Below, piece after piece: positions 36,706 to 45,268 of a stretch of 50,213 nt of DNA. Position 1 is the first letter of the stretch. Each line of letters begins with the position of its first letter. Below the pieces are notes generated by a model. It saw only the letters and a program-made list of their open reading frames with translations, was not told where the DNA came from and made no database searches. Source of the DNA: Gemmatimonadaceae bacterium (GTDB lineage Bacteria > Gemmatimonadota > Gemmatimonadetes > Gemmatimonadales > Gemmatimonadaceae); the NCBI GenBank assembly GCA_017881585.1, contig JADGQS010000007.1:1-50213 (forward strand), read 5' to 3'. The position numbers and the translations under genes were made by a program.

Positions 36706-36716
36706 TCACATTGTGA
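36706..36716. promoter_or_regulatory. Palindrome tcacattgtga in the pilin/regulator divergent region
   Basis: The 276-bp gap between the pilin operon (36537) and the regulator gene (36814) contains tcaca-t-tgtga at 36706-36716, an exact 5-bp inverted repeat. Another pair, gtctcaa (36580-36586) and ttgagac (36649-36655), lies closer to the pilin side. Either could be an operator for the AraC-type protein. No clear -35/-10 pair was found on either strand. The gap is more AT-rich around 36700-36770, where the regulator promoter is likely. Confidence 0.3.
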
Positions 36717-36813
36717 CGATTTCTGCTACACTTTCTTCAATTCGCATCCAGCGGAAGGACTGCTAATGTAACGACCGGACTATCACTCCGGTGTGAGAGG
36801 GGTCACCGAAAAG

Positions 36814-37584
36814 ATGGGAATTGTCGCGACTCTGCTCCCGGATGACCGCTGCCTGCAGCGCGTCGTTCACGCCGTGCACGGCCAGCACGTCGTCATCCCC
36901 TGTGGTACCTGGGAAGATGTCTTCGCCGCGTGCGAAGACGAGGCCGTGCACCTCGCGGTCCTCGACCTGTTCGCCGATGGCAAGGCCAACTTCGAGCGCG
37001 TCCGCCAGCTGAAGCTGCGATTCGCGCGCGTCACCCTCGTCGCGTACGTCGCGTTCGTGCCGAACCGCGCGCGGGATCTGTTCGACGCGGGCCGGGCGGG
37101 AATCGACGGCCTCCTGATCGTGGACCAGGACGACTCGCCGCTGCAGCTGAGAAACGTCATCGAGCAGGCCGAAGCGCGCGGCGTGGCGGGCCTGATCCGC
37201 AACCGGCTCGGCTCGCTGCAGCCGCTCGTTCGCGACGCCGTTCTCGTCGCGGTTACGCGCGCCCACATGCGGCTCACCTCCCACCGCCTCGCGGACATCC
37301 TCGCAACGTCGCGCCGCACGCTCGTGGCGAAGCTCACTCAGGACGGCTTTCCCCCTCCGCAGAAGCTGATCAGTTGGGGCCGGCTCGTGGTGGCTTCGCA
37401 GATGCTCGAGGATCGCAACCGGAGTGCCGACAGTGTCGCGCGCATCCTCGACTTCCCCTCGGGCAGCGCCTTCAGGAACACCTGCCAGCGCTACCTCGGC
37501 GCGACGCCTCAGGAGATCCGGGCGAAGGGCGGCGCGAGCTTCGTGGTCGACGCGTTCCTGAGGTCCGTCGGACGGACGGGATAG
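36814..37584 (+). CDS. AraC-type regulator with receiver-like N-terminus
   Basis: A 256-aa DNA-binding protein. Residues about 1-125 resemble a response-regulator receiver fold (HLAVLDLFADGKANFERVRQ, RFARVTLVAYVAFVP, GIDGLLIVDQDDSPLQLR), but the acidic pocket and the phospho-acceptor context are degenerate, so it may not be phosphorylated. The C-terminal 100 residues are an AraC-type double helix-turn-helix (HRLADILATSRRTLVAKLTQ; SVARILDFPSGSAFRNTCQRYLG in two parts). The ATG at 36814 is preferred over a GTG at 36793. It is divergent from the pilin operon and convergent with a solitary prepilin gene, so control of pilins is the natural hypothesis. Confidence 0.78.
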   Translation: MGIVATLLPDDRCLQRVVHAVHGQHVVIPCGTWEDVFAACEDEAVHLAVLDLFADGKANFERVRQLKLRFARVTLVAYVAFVPNRARDLFDAGRAGIDGLLIVDQDDSPLQLRNVIEQAEARGVAGLIRNRLGSLQPLVRDAVLVAVTRAHMRLTSHRLADILATSRRTLVAKLTQDGFPPPQKLISWGRLVVASQMLEDRNRSADSVARILDFPSGSAFRNTCQRYLGATPQEIRAKGGASFVVDAFLRSVGRTG

Positions 37585-37607
37585 GCTCCCCAGGGGGCCG
37601 CGCCACG

Positions 37608-38192
37608 TCACATGTCGGCGAGCTTCCAGGTTCCGTCCGCCGCCATGCGGTAGAACTTCACCTTCGACGTCGCGCCGGTGATCTGCAGCGCGCGCATGTC
37701 GGTGAGCCGTCCCGCCGTGCTGCCGATGTAGACGACCACGTTGCCGCTGGCGGAGCCGTTCGGATAGAACGTGATGGTCGGGTACATGTACGTCTGATTC
37801 AGGTACGTCAGTCCCGGCCCGGTGGCGTAGTACGGAGTGGCGCCGTCGATGGTCGATGGCGGAATCACGAACTGCGCGCCTTCGACCAGCGTCCGGTTGT
37901 ACGTGTACTCGGACGCGTCCGCCACGCCGTTGGAGTTGGCGTCCTCGGTGATCGTCATGAGCCCCTGGTCGTAGACGATGGTCAGGATCATGGGCATGTT
38001 CCGCTGCGTCGCCCGCAGCTGCTGGACGATGAACTGGTTCTGCACCGTGCGCGCGTTCCCGTCCATTCGGTATTTCGCGAAATCAATGTTCGGCAGCGCG
38101 ATCGCGGCGAGCAGGACGATGACCGCGAGCACGATGGACATCTCGATGATGGTCCATCCGCGGCGTGCTTGGGCGTGCAGGCGATTCACCAT
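37608..38192 (-). CDS. GspH/FimU-like prepilin, solitary, Trp at +1
   Basis: A 194-aa prepilin with leader MVNRLHAQARRG and mature N-terminus WTIIEMSIVLAVIVLLAAIA: cleavage after Gly12 and Glu17 at +5 are kept, but +1 is Trp where Phe or Met is usual. The mature part parallels the FimT-like protein at 35953 (QLRATQRNMPMILTIVYDQG; EDANSNGVADASE), so the two are probably paralogues. It stands alone on the minus strand, 23 bp from the end of the convergent regulator gene. The replaced +1 residue may affect methylation or sorting into the fibre. Confidence 0.82.
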   Translation of the reverse strand: MVNRLHAQARRGWTIIEMSIVLAVIVLLAAIALPNIDFAKYRMDGNARTVQNQFIVQQLRATQRNMPMILTIVYDQGLMTITEDANSNGVADASEYTYNRTLVEGAQFVIPPSTIDGATPYYATGPGLTYLNQTYMYPTITFYPNGSASGNVVVYIGSTAGRLTDMRALQITGATSKVKFYRMAADGTWKLADM

Positions 38193-38302
38193 GGAGTAGC
38201 GGGTCTGGCGTTGGACGGTGCGGCCGGCGACGATACCTTGGCGACGCTGAAGGCGAACGTAACGTAACCCCGTCGGTGCGCAAGCGCGCAGGGAGTTTCG
38301 CG

Positions 38303-38920
38303 ATGCTGGTGGTGGGGCTCACCGGAAACATTGGAAGCGGAAAGTCGACCGTGGCGCGCCTGCTCGGAGCGCGCGGCGTTCCCGTGATCGACGCCGACGT
38401 CCTGGCCCGCGAGGCGGTCGCGGCGGGGTCGCCGGCGCTCGCGGCGATCGTCGCGCGATGGGGCGCGGCTGTGCTCGCGACCGACGGCACGCTGGATCGT
38501 GCGGCACTGCGGCGCATCGTCTTCGCGAGCGCACCGGACCGTGCCGCACTCGACGCCATCGTGCATCCGGCGGTCAAGGAGCGTCGCGATTCCCTGCTGG
38601 CCGCGGCGCGTGAACGCGGGGAGCCGGTTGTGGTCTGCGACATTCCATTGCTCTTCGAGGCGGGGCTGGCGGACGACGTGGACGCGGTCCTGCTGGTCGA
38701 CGCCCCACGCGACGTGCGGCTCGAGCGGCTCGTGCGCGACCGCGGCTTGAGCCGTGCCGAGGCGCTCGCGATGATCGACGCCCAGCTTCCGGCGGAAGCC
38801 AAGCGCGCTCGATCCGGTTACGTGATCGACAACGACGGCACGCTCGACACCCTCCGCGTGCGCGTCGACGCAACCTGGCGCTCGATCGAACACGACCACT
38901 TGCCCGACCACTTGCCTTGA
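38303..38920 (+). CDS. coaE: Dephospho-CoA kinase
   Basis: Last step of coenzyme A synthesis: phosphorylates dephospho-CoA at the 3'-OH of ribose. 205 aa. P-loop GNIGSGKS (8-15); the family segments PVIDADVLAREAV, IVHPAVKERR and VVVCDIPLLFEAGL are intact, and the LID-type Arg region RDVRLERLVRDRGLSRAEAL follows. The ATG at 38303 has GGGAG seven bases upstream; earlier in-frame starts would extend into the prepilin leader region. It stands alone. Confidence 0.96.
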   Translation: MLVVGLTGNIGSGKSTVARLLGARGVPVIDADVLAREAVAAGSPALAAIVARWGAAVLATDGTLDRAALRRIVFASAPDRAALDAIVHPAVKERRDSLLAAARERGEPVVVCDIPLLFEAGLADDVDAVLLVDAPRDVRLERLVRDRGLSRAEALAMIDAQLPAEAKRARSGYVIDNDGTLDTLRVRVDATWRSIEHDHLPDHLP

Positions 38921-38975
38921 GAACGCGACGCGCGCGGTCTACGTTTCAGTTCTCGAACGGATGATCGTCCGCTCC

Positions 38976-39009
38976 CGAATCCCGCATTCCTTTTCTGCAT
39001 CCTGCATCG
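38976..39009. repeat. Half-copy of family B element in the gcvH leader
   Basis: The words aatcccgcattcc, tctgcat and cctgcatcgc reproduce the right arm of the family B repeats (22852-22892 and 31770-31799), but no left arm is present. It ends ten bases before the gcvH start, so it forms part of its untranslated leader or promoter. Confidence 0.7.
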
Positions 39010-39018
39010 CTGAGAGCC

Positions 39019-39411
39019 ATGTCGTCCATTCCAGCTGATCTCCGATACACGACCGACCACGAATACATCAAAGCCACATCCGACGCGGGCGTCTTTGCGG
39101 TCGGCATCACGGACTACGCGCAGGGTGAGCTCGGCGACATCGTCTACCTCGAGCTCCCCAAGAAGGGCGCCAAGTTCGCCGCGCACGCGACCTTCGGCAC
39201 GATCGAGGCCGTCAAGGCGGTGAGCGAGCTGTTCTGCCCGGTCGCCGGCGAGGTCGTCGAGGTCAACGCGCGGCTCGACGGCGAGCCGGCGCTGGTCAAC
39301 ACCGAGCCCTACGAGGCCGGCTGGATGATCAAGCTTCGCGTGACCGATGCGGCTTCTGTGAGCGCACTGCTCGATGCGGCGGCATACACCAAGCAGCTGG
39401 CGGGGAAGTAG
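39019..39411 (+). CDS. gcvH: Glycine cleavage system H protein
   Basis: Lipoyl carrier of the glycine cleavage system, shuttling the aminomethyl group from P to T protein. 130 aa. The lipoylated lysine is Lys66 in TIEAVKAVSEL. The family lead-in LRYTTDHEYIK and the C-terminal NTEPYEAGWMIKLRV are present. gcvP is convergent and just downstream. The LipM-like gene at 42802 may attach its octanoyl group. gcvT is not in the window. The start follows a repeat half-element, leaving little room for a standard ribosome site. Confidence 0.97.
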   Translation: MSSIPADLRYTTDHEYIKATSDAGVFAVGITDYAQGELGDIVYLELPKKGAKFAAHATFGTIEAVKAVSELFCPVAGEVVEVNARLDGEPALVNTEPYEAGWMIKLRVTDAASVSALLDAAAYTKQLAGK

Positions 39412-39420
39412 ACAGAAAGA

Positions 39421-39537
39421 CGAGTAATCGGTCGTTGGTGATTGGTTGTTGGTAATTAGCCCCGGCCACGAATCCGTCCAAGCGGATCGCAGCCGGGGCT
39501 GATTACTAAAGACCAACGACCAATGACCGATTACTCG
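39421..39537. repeat. Imperfect inverted repeat between convergent gcvH and gcvP
   Basis: Arms of 46 bp (39421-39466 and 39492-39537) match at about 39 positions. They are made of cgttggt/gattggt and gagtaatcgg words; the tip is a GC-rich stem (agccccggc / gccggggct) with a short loop. The position between two convergent stops suits a bidirectional terminator, although the outer arm is far longer than usual. Confidence 0.9.
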
Positions 39538-39554
39538 CCGTTGGGCCTGCCGGG

Positions 39555-42437
39555 TCACGCACTCTCTGCATACTCCGAGATCGGCGGGCAGGAACAAACC
39601 AGATTTCGATCGCCGTACGCCGACTCGATCCGCCCCACCGTCGGCCAGAACTTCCGCTGGCGCACCCACGGCAACGGAAACGCCGCGCGCTCGCGCGAAT
39701 AGGCGTGCGTCCACGCATCGGAGACCACGGCCTCCAGCGTGTGCGGTGCGTGCTTGAGCGGGTTGTCGTCACGCGGCAGGACGCCCTTCTCGATGTCGGC
39801 CGCCTCGCCGGCGATCGCGATCAACGCGTCGCAGAAACGATCGAGCTCGGCCTTCGGCTCGCTCTCCGTCGGCTCTATCATCAGAGTGTCGTGCACCGGA
39901 AATGACAGCGTCGGCGCGTGGAAGCCGTAGTCCATGAGCCGTTTCGAAATGTCCTCCGCTTCCACGCCGCTGCTCGCCTTGAGCGCGCGCGGATCGACGA
40001 TGCATTCGTGTGCGACGCGGCCGTTCGCCCCGCGGTACAACACCGGATAATGCGGGTCGAGCCGGTGCGCCATGTAGTTCGCGTTGAGGATCGCGATCTT
40101 CGTCGCGTACGCGAGTCCGCCGGCTCCCATCATGTCGATGTACATCATCGAGATCGGCAGGATGCTCGCGCTTCCCCACGGCGCGGAGCTCACCGCGCCG
40201 ATCGCGTGGTCGCCGCCCGTCTTCACCACGACATTGCCGGGGAGGAACGGCGCGAGATGCTTCGCGACGCCGATCGGACCCACGCCCGGGCCGCCGCCGC
40301 CGTGCGGAATGCAAAACGTCTTGTGGAGGTTCAGGTGGCAGACGTCGCCACCGATGTCTCCCGGCCGGCAGAGTCCCACCATTGCGTTCATGTTCGCGCC
40401 GTCGAGGTAGACCTGGCCGCCGTGCGCGTGGATGGTGGCGCAGATGTCCTTGATCGCCTCTTCGAAAACGCCGTGCGTGCTCGGGTACGTGACCATGAAC
40501 GCCGCGAGGTTGGCCGAGTGCTCGGCGGCCTTTGCCTTGAGATCCGCGACGTCGATGTTGCCGCTGGCGTCCGTCTTCACGACCACCACCTGCATCCCGG
40601 CCATCACGGCGCTCGCCGGATTCGTGCCGTGCGCGGACTGCGGAATCAGGCAGACCGTGCGGTGCGTGTCGCCGCGCGACTTATGGTACGCGCGGATCAC
40701 GAGCAGCCCGGTGTACTCTCCCTGCGATCCGGCGTTCGGCTGGAGCGAGACCGCCGCGAATCCGGTGATGCTCGCGAGCGCTGCCTCGAGCCGGCGGAAC
40801 AGCGAGGCGTATCCTTTCGCCTGTGCACGGGGCGCGAACGGATGGATCCCGCCCACCTCGGGCCAGGTGACCGGGAGCATCTCGGCTGCCGCGTTGAGCT
40901 TCATGGTGCAGCTGCCAAGCGGAATCATCGAGTGCGTGAGCGAGAGGTCGCGCGACTCGAGCGTGCGCACATAGCGCAGCATCTCGGTTTCCGAATGGTG
41001 CCGGCGGAACACGGGGTGCGTGCAGAATGCGCTCGTGCGCGCGAAGCGCTCGTCGTAGCGGGCGTCGATGTCGTTCGCGAGCGCGTCGTGCCCGAGCGCG
41101 GGCGCGGTTCCGCCGTTGAACACCGCGAGCAGGTCGTCGATGTCGGCGACCGTCGTGAGCTCATCGAGTGAAACGCCGATGTCACCGCCGTCGAAGTATC
41201 GCAGGTTGATCCGCTTCTTCTCGGCGGCGGCGCGCACCGCAGCCGGCGTCTTGCCGCCGGTTCCCGGTCCGACCCTCAGCGTGTCGAAGAACACGTCGTC
41301 GCGCACCGTCAGCCCGAGCTTGCGCAGGCCGGCGGCCAGCGTCTCCGCGCGATGGTGCACGCGCGTCGCGATGCGCATGAGTCCATCTGGGCCGTGCCAC
41401 ACCGCGTACATGCCGGCCATCACCGCGAGCAGCACCTGCGCCGTGCAGACGTTGCTCGTCGCCTTCTCGCGGCGGATGTGCTGCTCCCGCGTCTGGAGCG
41501 CCATGCGCAGCGCCGGCTTGCCGTGGCGGTCGCGCGACACACCGATGATGCGGCCTGGAATGTGGCGCTTGTGCTCGTCCTTCGCCGCGAAGAACGCCGC
41601 GTGCGGGCCGCCGTACCCGAACGGCACGCCGAAGCGCTGGGAGTTGCCGACCGCGATGTCGGCCCCCCATTCGCCCGGCGGGGCGAGCAGCGTCAGCGCG
41701 AGCAGGTCCGTGGCCACGATCACCAGTGCCCCGGCGGCGTGTGCGGTGGCCGCGAGCGCACGATGATCGCGCACCGCGCCGTCCGAAGCCGGATACTGGA
41801 GGAGGATGGCGCACACGTCCGCGCTGATGTCGAACTTCGCCGCGTCGCCGACGATCACGGTCATACTGCGTGCCGCCGCGCGCGCTCTCACGACGTCGAT
41901 GGTCTGGGGATGGCACGCGGCGTCGACGAGCACGGTGTCCTTGCCGTCGCCCGCGATGCCGTGCGCCATCGTGACGGCTTCAGCGGCCGCGGTCCCTTCG
42001 TCGAGCAGCGACGCGTTCGCGATCGGCAGCGCGGTGAGGTCGCTGACCATCGTCTGATAGTTGAGCAGCGCTTCAAGGCGGCCCTGCGCGATCTCGGCCT
42101 GGTACGGCGTGTACGCCGTGTACCAGCCCGGATTCTCGAGCACGTTGCGCTGAATCACCGCGGGCGTGTGCGTGCCCGAGTAGCCCATGCCGATGAACGA
42201 GCGCCAGATTTCATTGCCGGACATCTCCGCCCGGAACGACGCGAGGGCGTCCTGTTCGGAGCGCTCGGCCGGGACGTCGAGCGCGCCGCGGAACCGAATA
42301 TTGGCGGGAATCACCGCATCGATGAACGCGTCGAGCGAGGGATAGCCGAGGGTGTCGAGCATGGCGCGCACGTCGGCATCGGATGGTCCGATGTGGCGCG
42401 AGACGAAGGAATCGGGCTGCGGTATGGTCTTGGACAC
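39555..42437 (-). CDS. gcvP: Glycine dehydrogenase (decarboxylating), P protein
   Basis: PLP enzyme that decarboxylates glycine and passes the aminomethyl group to lipoyl-GcvH. 960 aa, the single-chain form with both halves fused. The PLP lysine is Lys706 in [17 protein letters not shown], and the glycine-rich loop follows. Other motifs are the N-terminal [32 protein letters not shown] and, in the second half, [16 protein letters not shown]. The GTG at 42437 has AAGGAG nine bases upstream. It is convergent with gcvH. Nothing essential appears missing. Confidence 0.97.
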   Translation of the reverse strand: MSKTIPQPDSFVSRHIGPSDADVRAMLDTLGYPSLDAFIDAVIPANIRFRGALDVPAERSEQDALASFRAEMSGNEIWRSFIGMGYSGTHTPAVIQRNVLENPGWYTAYTPYQAEIAQGRLEALLNYQTMVSDLTALPIANASLLDEGTAAAEAVTMAHGIAGDGKDTVLVDAACHPQTIDVVRARAAARSMTVIVGDAAKFDISADVCAILLQYPASDGAVRDHRALAATAHAAGALVIVATDLLALTLLAPPGEWGADIAVGNSQRFGVPFGYGGPHAAFFAAKDEHKRHIPGRIIGVSRDRHGKPALRMALQTREQHIRREKATSNVCTAQVLLAVMAGMYAVWHGPDGLMRIATRVHHRAETLAAGLRKLGLTVRDDVFFDTLRVGPGTGGKTPAAVRAAAEKKRINLRYFDGGDIGVSLDELTTVADIDDLLAVFNGGTAPALGHDALANDIDARYDERFARTSAFCTHPVFRRHHSETEMLRYVRTLESRDLSLTHSMIPLGSCTMKLNAAAEMLPVTWPEVGGIHPFAPRAQAKGYASLFRRLEAALASITGFAAVSLQPNAGSQGEYTGLLVIRAYHKSRGDTHRTVCLIPQSAHGTNPASAVMAGMQVVVVKTDASGNIDVADLKAKAAEHSANLAAFMVTYPSTHGVFEEAIKDICATIHAHGGQVYLDGANMNAMVGLCRPGDIGGDVCHLNLHKTFCIPHGGGGPGVGPIGVAKHLAPFLPGNVVVKTGGDHAIGAVSSAPWGSASILPISMMYIDMMGAGGLAYATKIAILNANYMAHRLDPHYPVLYRGANGRVAHECIVDPRALKASSGVEAEDISKRLMDYGFHAPTLSFPVHDTLMIEPTESEPKAELDRFCDALIAIAGEAADIEKGVLPRDDNPLKHAPHTLEAVVSDAWTHAYSRERAAFPLPWVRQRKFWPTVGRIESAYGDRNLVCSCPPISEYAESA

Positions 42438-42620
42438 GGATCGAAGCTCCTTCTCGGCGCGACTGAACGCGCCAGTTGATCGCAGGAAAGTCAGATGTCA
42501 ACGCATGAAAACTAATGAGACAGACAAGCGCAGGTACGGAGCGCGATCAGCAGCCACCTCCCAGCCCCGTGCATCGTTCTCTAGATTGCGGTATGTCCGA
42601 ACCTTCAGAGGGCCAACTTT

Positions 42621-42776
42621 ATGTCCTACAGATCCGAAGCCGCGCGGGTCGGGATCAGTTTCGGCAGCGCGCTCGCGATCGCGATTTCGTGGAGCCAGCA
42701 TCACTCCATCATTTGGGCGATCATCCAGGGCTTCTTCAGCTGGCTGTACGTGATCTACTACGCCATTACGCGCTGA
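42621..42776 (+). CDS. 51-aa hydrophobic small protein
   Basis: A short frame starting MSYRSEAARVGISFGSALAI, continuing AISWSQHHSIIWAIIQGFFS and ending WLYVIYYAITR. It shows one or two membrane-embedded stretches and the W-A-I-I-x-G-F-F-S-W-L-Y-V-I-Y pattern that I recognise from small conserved hypothetical proteins in several phyla; no function is known. A second overlapping frame from 42593 reads as charged low-complexity protein and is less likely. It sits 26 bp ahead of the LipM-like gene and may share its transcript. Codon choice fits a real gene: hydrophobic residues are kept throughout. Confidence 0.65.
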   Translation: MSYRSEAARVGISFGSALAIAISWSQHHSIIWAIIQGFFSWLYVIYYAITR

Positions 42777-42801
42777 CCCGCTGAATCGCATCAGGACAAC
42801 C

Positions 42802-43563
42802 GTGCGCTGGCGATTCCTCGACTCGGGCGACCTCGACGGCGCCGAGCAGATGTCGCTCGACGCGGGGCTGATGGACCGCGCGCGCGAGACGGGTGAAGCA
42901 TTGCTGCGGGTGTACGGATGGTCGCGTCCGACACTCTCATTCGGGCGGCACGAGTCCGTGCGCGGCCTGTTCGACCCTGACGTGCTGGAACTCGAAAACG
43001 TGGGCGCGGTGCGGCGACCGACCGGTGGGCGCGTGCTGATGCACCACCACGAGGTGACGTACAGCGTGACGGCGCCCGCTCCGGAGAACGAGCGGTTGAA
43101 GGAGAGCTATCGCCGGATCAACGCGATGCTCATGGCCGCGATCGCGCGGCTGGGCGTGCAGGTGGCCGCGGCTCCAGTTTCAACACCGCGCCGTCCGGGC
43201 GGAGCCGCCTGCTTCGCGGAGCCCTCCGCGGGAGAGCTGGTGGTCGACGGACGCAAGCTCGTGGGGAGCGCGCAGGTGCGTGAGCGCGGCGCGCTGCTGC
43301 AGCACGGCTCCATCCTGATCGACGACGACCAGCCGCGCATCGCCGAGCTCGCGGCGCAGCCGCTGACGCCGGCGCTGCCGGCGGCGACGCTGCGGGCGTG
43401 CCTCGGACGCTCCCCGACGTACGATGAGGTGCGCGACGCGCTCGGCGCCGCGCTCGCGGAGGCGGAGGGCGAGCCGTCGGGGCTCGACGCCGATGAAGCC
43501 GCACGATTTGCCGCGCCGCATCGCGCTCGATTCTCGAGCGCGGAGTGGACGTGGCGCATTTAG
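42802..43563 (+). CDS. Lipoate/octanoate-protein ligase family, LipM-like
   Basis: A 253-aa member of the BPL/LplA/LipB family. Motifs are RRPTGGR (71-77), HHHEVTYSV and the catalytic-lysine region VVDGRKLVGSAQ (Lys152). Cys137 in AACFAEPSAGE lies where LipM-type octanoyltransferases carry their acyl-accepting Cys, followed by the same E-L-V-V-x-G-R-K order; this favours octanoyl transfer to GcvH over ATP-dependent lipoate ligation. The GTG at 42802 is used. gcvH and gcvP lie within 4 kb, so lipoylation of GcvH is the likely task. An LplA-type reaction cannot be ruled out by eye. Confidence 0.82.
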   Translation: MRWRFLDSGDLDGAEQMSLDAGLMDRARETGEALLRVYGWSRPTLSFGRHESVRGLFDPDVLELENVGAVRRPTGGRVLMHHHEVTYSVTAPAPENERLKESYRRINAMLMAAIARLGVQVAAAPVSTPRRPGGAACFAEPSAGELVVDGRKLVGSAQVRERGALLQHGSILIDDDQPRIAELAAQPLTPALPAATLRACLGRSPTYDEVRDALGAALAEAEGEPSGLDADEAARFAAPHRARFSSAEWTWRI

Positions 43564-43597
43564 CCGGATAATGTTGGCCGTGTCTCTACGGAGCCCA

Positions 43598-45265
43598 ATG
43601 CGATTCCACTCGGTCAGGCGCGGCGCGTGCGTGATGCTCGGGGCGGCCGCATTGCTCGCCGGATGTGGAGGAGGCGACGGGTCCGGCGGCGGGACGGTGA
43701 TCATCGGAACCGGCCAGGATCCCAAGACGTTGTTTCCGCCAGCCTCCGACAACATTCAGGCGCGGGTGGTCACCGAGCTGATCTTCGAGCGGCTCGCCGA
43801 TCGTGGAGGCTCGCTCAACACGCTCGGCGATGCGGGCTTCGTACCCCGACTCGCCCAGCGCTGGGACTGGTCGGCTGATTCGCTTCGCGTGACTTTTCAC
43901 ATCGATCCGCGCGCGCGCTGGCAGGACGGTCGCGCCGTATCCGCCGAAGACGTGAGGTTCGGCTTCGCCGTGTTTACCGACACGATCGTCGGCGCGCGCA
44001 CGGGTGCCGACCTGCGCGCCGTGGTCGATTCGATCAGCGTCGGCGACTCGCTTACGTGCACCGTGTGGTTCCGCCAGCGCTCACCCGAACGATTCGACGT
44101 GCTCGTGACGTCGCTGACGCCGCTCCCCGCACATCTGCTGCGGGCAGTGCGGCGCGACTCGCTCGCGCTGTCCGGGTTCGCACGCAATCCCGTCGGCAAT
44201 GGGCCGTTCAAGCTCGTGAATTGGGAGCAGCAGGTGAGGTTGGAGTTGGCGCCAAGCCCATCATACGCCGGCGCACGTCCGGCGCTGGACCGCGTGATCT
44301 GGACGTTCGCACCCGATGCATCAACGCTGGTCAAGCAATTCATGGCCGGTGAGTCCGATTTTCTCGAGAATCTGTCCGTCGATGACGCCGCCGCGGCCGC
44401 CAGGCAGCCGAACCTCCGTGTGATCCGCCTCGGCAGTTTCGGTTACAACTTTCTCCAGTTCAACCTTCGCGATGGCGCGAGCGACAGGCCCCATCCTCTC
44501 TTCGGCAGCCGCACTCTCCGCCGCGCGCTGACGATGGCCCTCGACCGGCAGCTCCTCGTCCGCAGCGTGTTCGACTCGCTCGGGCGCGTGGGCCTCGGAC
44601 CGTTCGTACGCGCCCAATGGTCTGCCGACACGACCATCGCGCAGATCGCGTTTGACCGGCAGCAAGCAGCCCGCCTGCTCGACTCGCTGGGCTGGCACAC
44701 CGGCGCGGACGGCATACGCACGCGCGACGGCCAACCGCTCGCGTTCACGCTCATCGTACCGACATCGAGCAATCCGCGTCAAAGCTTCGCGGTGCTCATC
44801 CAGGAACAACTGCGGATCGCCGGCGTCAAGGTCGATATCGAGAGGCTCGACGGCAACACGCTGGTCGATCGCATCCAGAAGCACGCGTTCGAAGCCGCTA
44901 TGGGCGGACTGGCCGCCACGCCGGCGCCGAGCGGCGTGAAGCAGACGTGGACCGGCGCTGCGGCGCGTGATGGCGGTCTCAACTATGGGCGCTACGAAAA
45001 CGCCGCTTTCGACGCGCAGGTCGACAGTGCCATCTCGGCGGGCGCGCAGGCGAGCGCGAAGTCGCACTACCGCGCGGCATATCAGATCATCGTCGACGAC
45101 GCGCCGGCGATCTGGCTGTACGAGCCGCCGACCCTGGACGGTGCGAGCGCCCGCCTGCAGCTGGGCACCCTGCGCCCCGATGCCTGGTGGATGGGAATCC
45201 CGAGCTGGTCCATCGCGCCAGGCAAGCGGCTGCCGCGCGACGCCGCGCCCGCAAAGACTCCGTAG
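43598..45265 (+). CDS. Peptide-type ABC transporter substrate-binding lipoprotein
   Basis: A 555-aa family 5 solute-binding protein (OppA/DppA type). The signal is lipoprotein-like with the ideal lipobox LLAGC and Cys23; the ATG at 43598 has GGAG nearby and gives a better n-region than the ATG at 43571. Family segments are VTELIFERLADRGG, LAQRWDWSADSLRVTFHIDP with RWQDGRAVSAEDVRFGF, and NPVGNGPFKLVNW. It heads a five-gene transport operon. The ligand is probably a di- or oligopeptide, but family 5 proteins also bind nickel or opines; nothing here decides it. Confidence 0.93.
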   Translation: MRFHSVRRGACVMLGAAALLAGCGGGDGSGGGTVIIGTGQDPKTLFPPASDNIQARVVTELIFERLADRGGSLNTLGDAGFVPRLAQRWDWSADSLRVTFHIDPRARWQDGRAVSAEDVRFGFAVFTDTIVGARTGADLRAVVDSISVGDSLTCTVWFRQRSPERFDVLVTSLTPLPAHLLRAVRRDSLALSGFARNPVGNGPFKLVNWEQQVRLELAPSPSYAGARPALDRVIWTFAPDASTLVKQFMAGESDFLENLSVDDAAAAARQPNLRVIRLGSFGYNFLQFNLRDGASDRPHPLFGSRTLRRALTMALDRQLLVRSVFDSLGRVGLGPFVRAQWSADTTIAQIAFDRQQAARLLDSLGWHTGADGIRTRDGQPLAFTLIVPTSSNPRQSFAVLIQEQLRIAGVKVDIERLDGNTLVDRIQKHAFEAAMGGLAATPAPSGVKQTWTGAAARDGGLNYGRYENAAFDAQVDSAISAGAQASAKSHYRAAYQIIVDDAPAIWLYEPPTLDGASARLQLGTLRPDAWWMGIPSWSIAPGKRLPRDAAPAKTP

Positions 45266-45268
45266 CGA

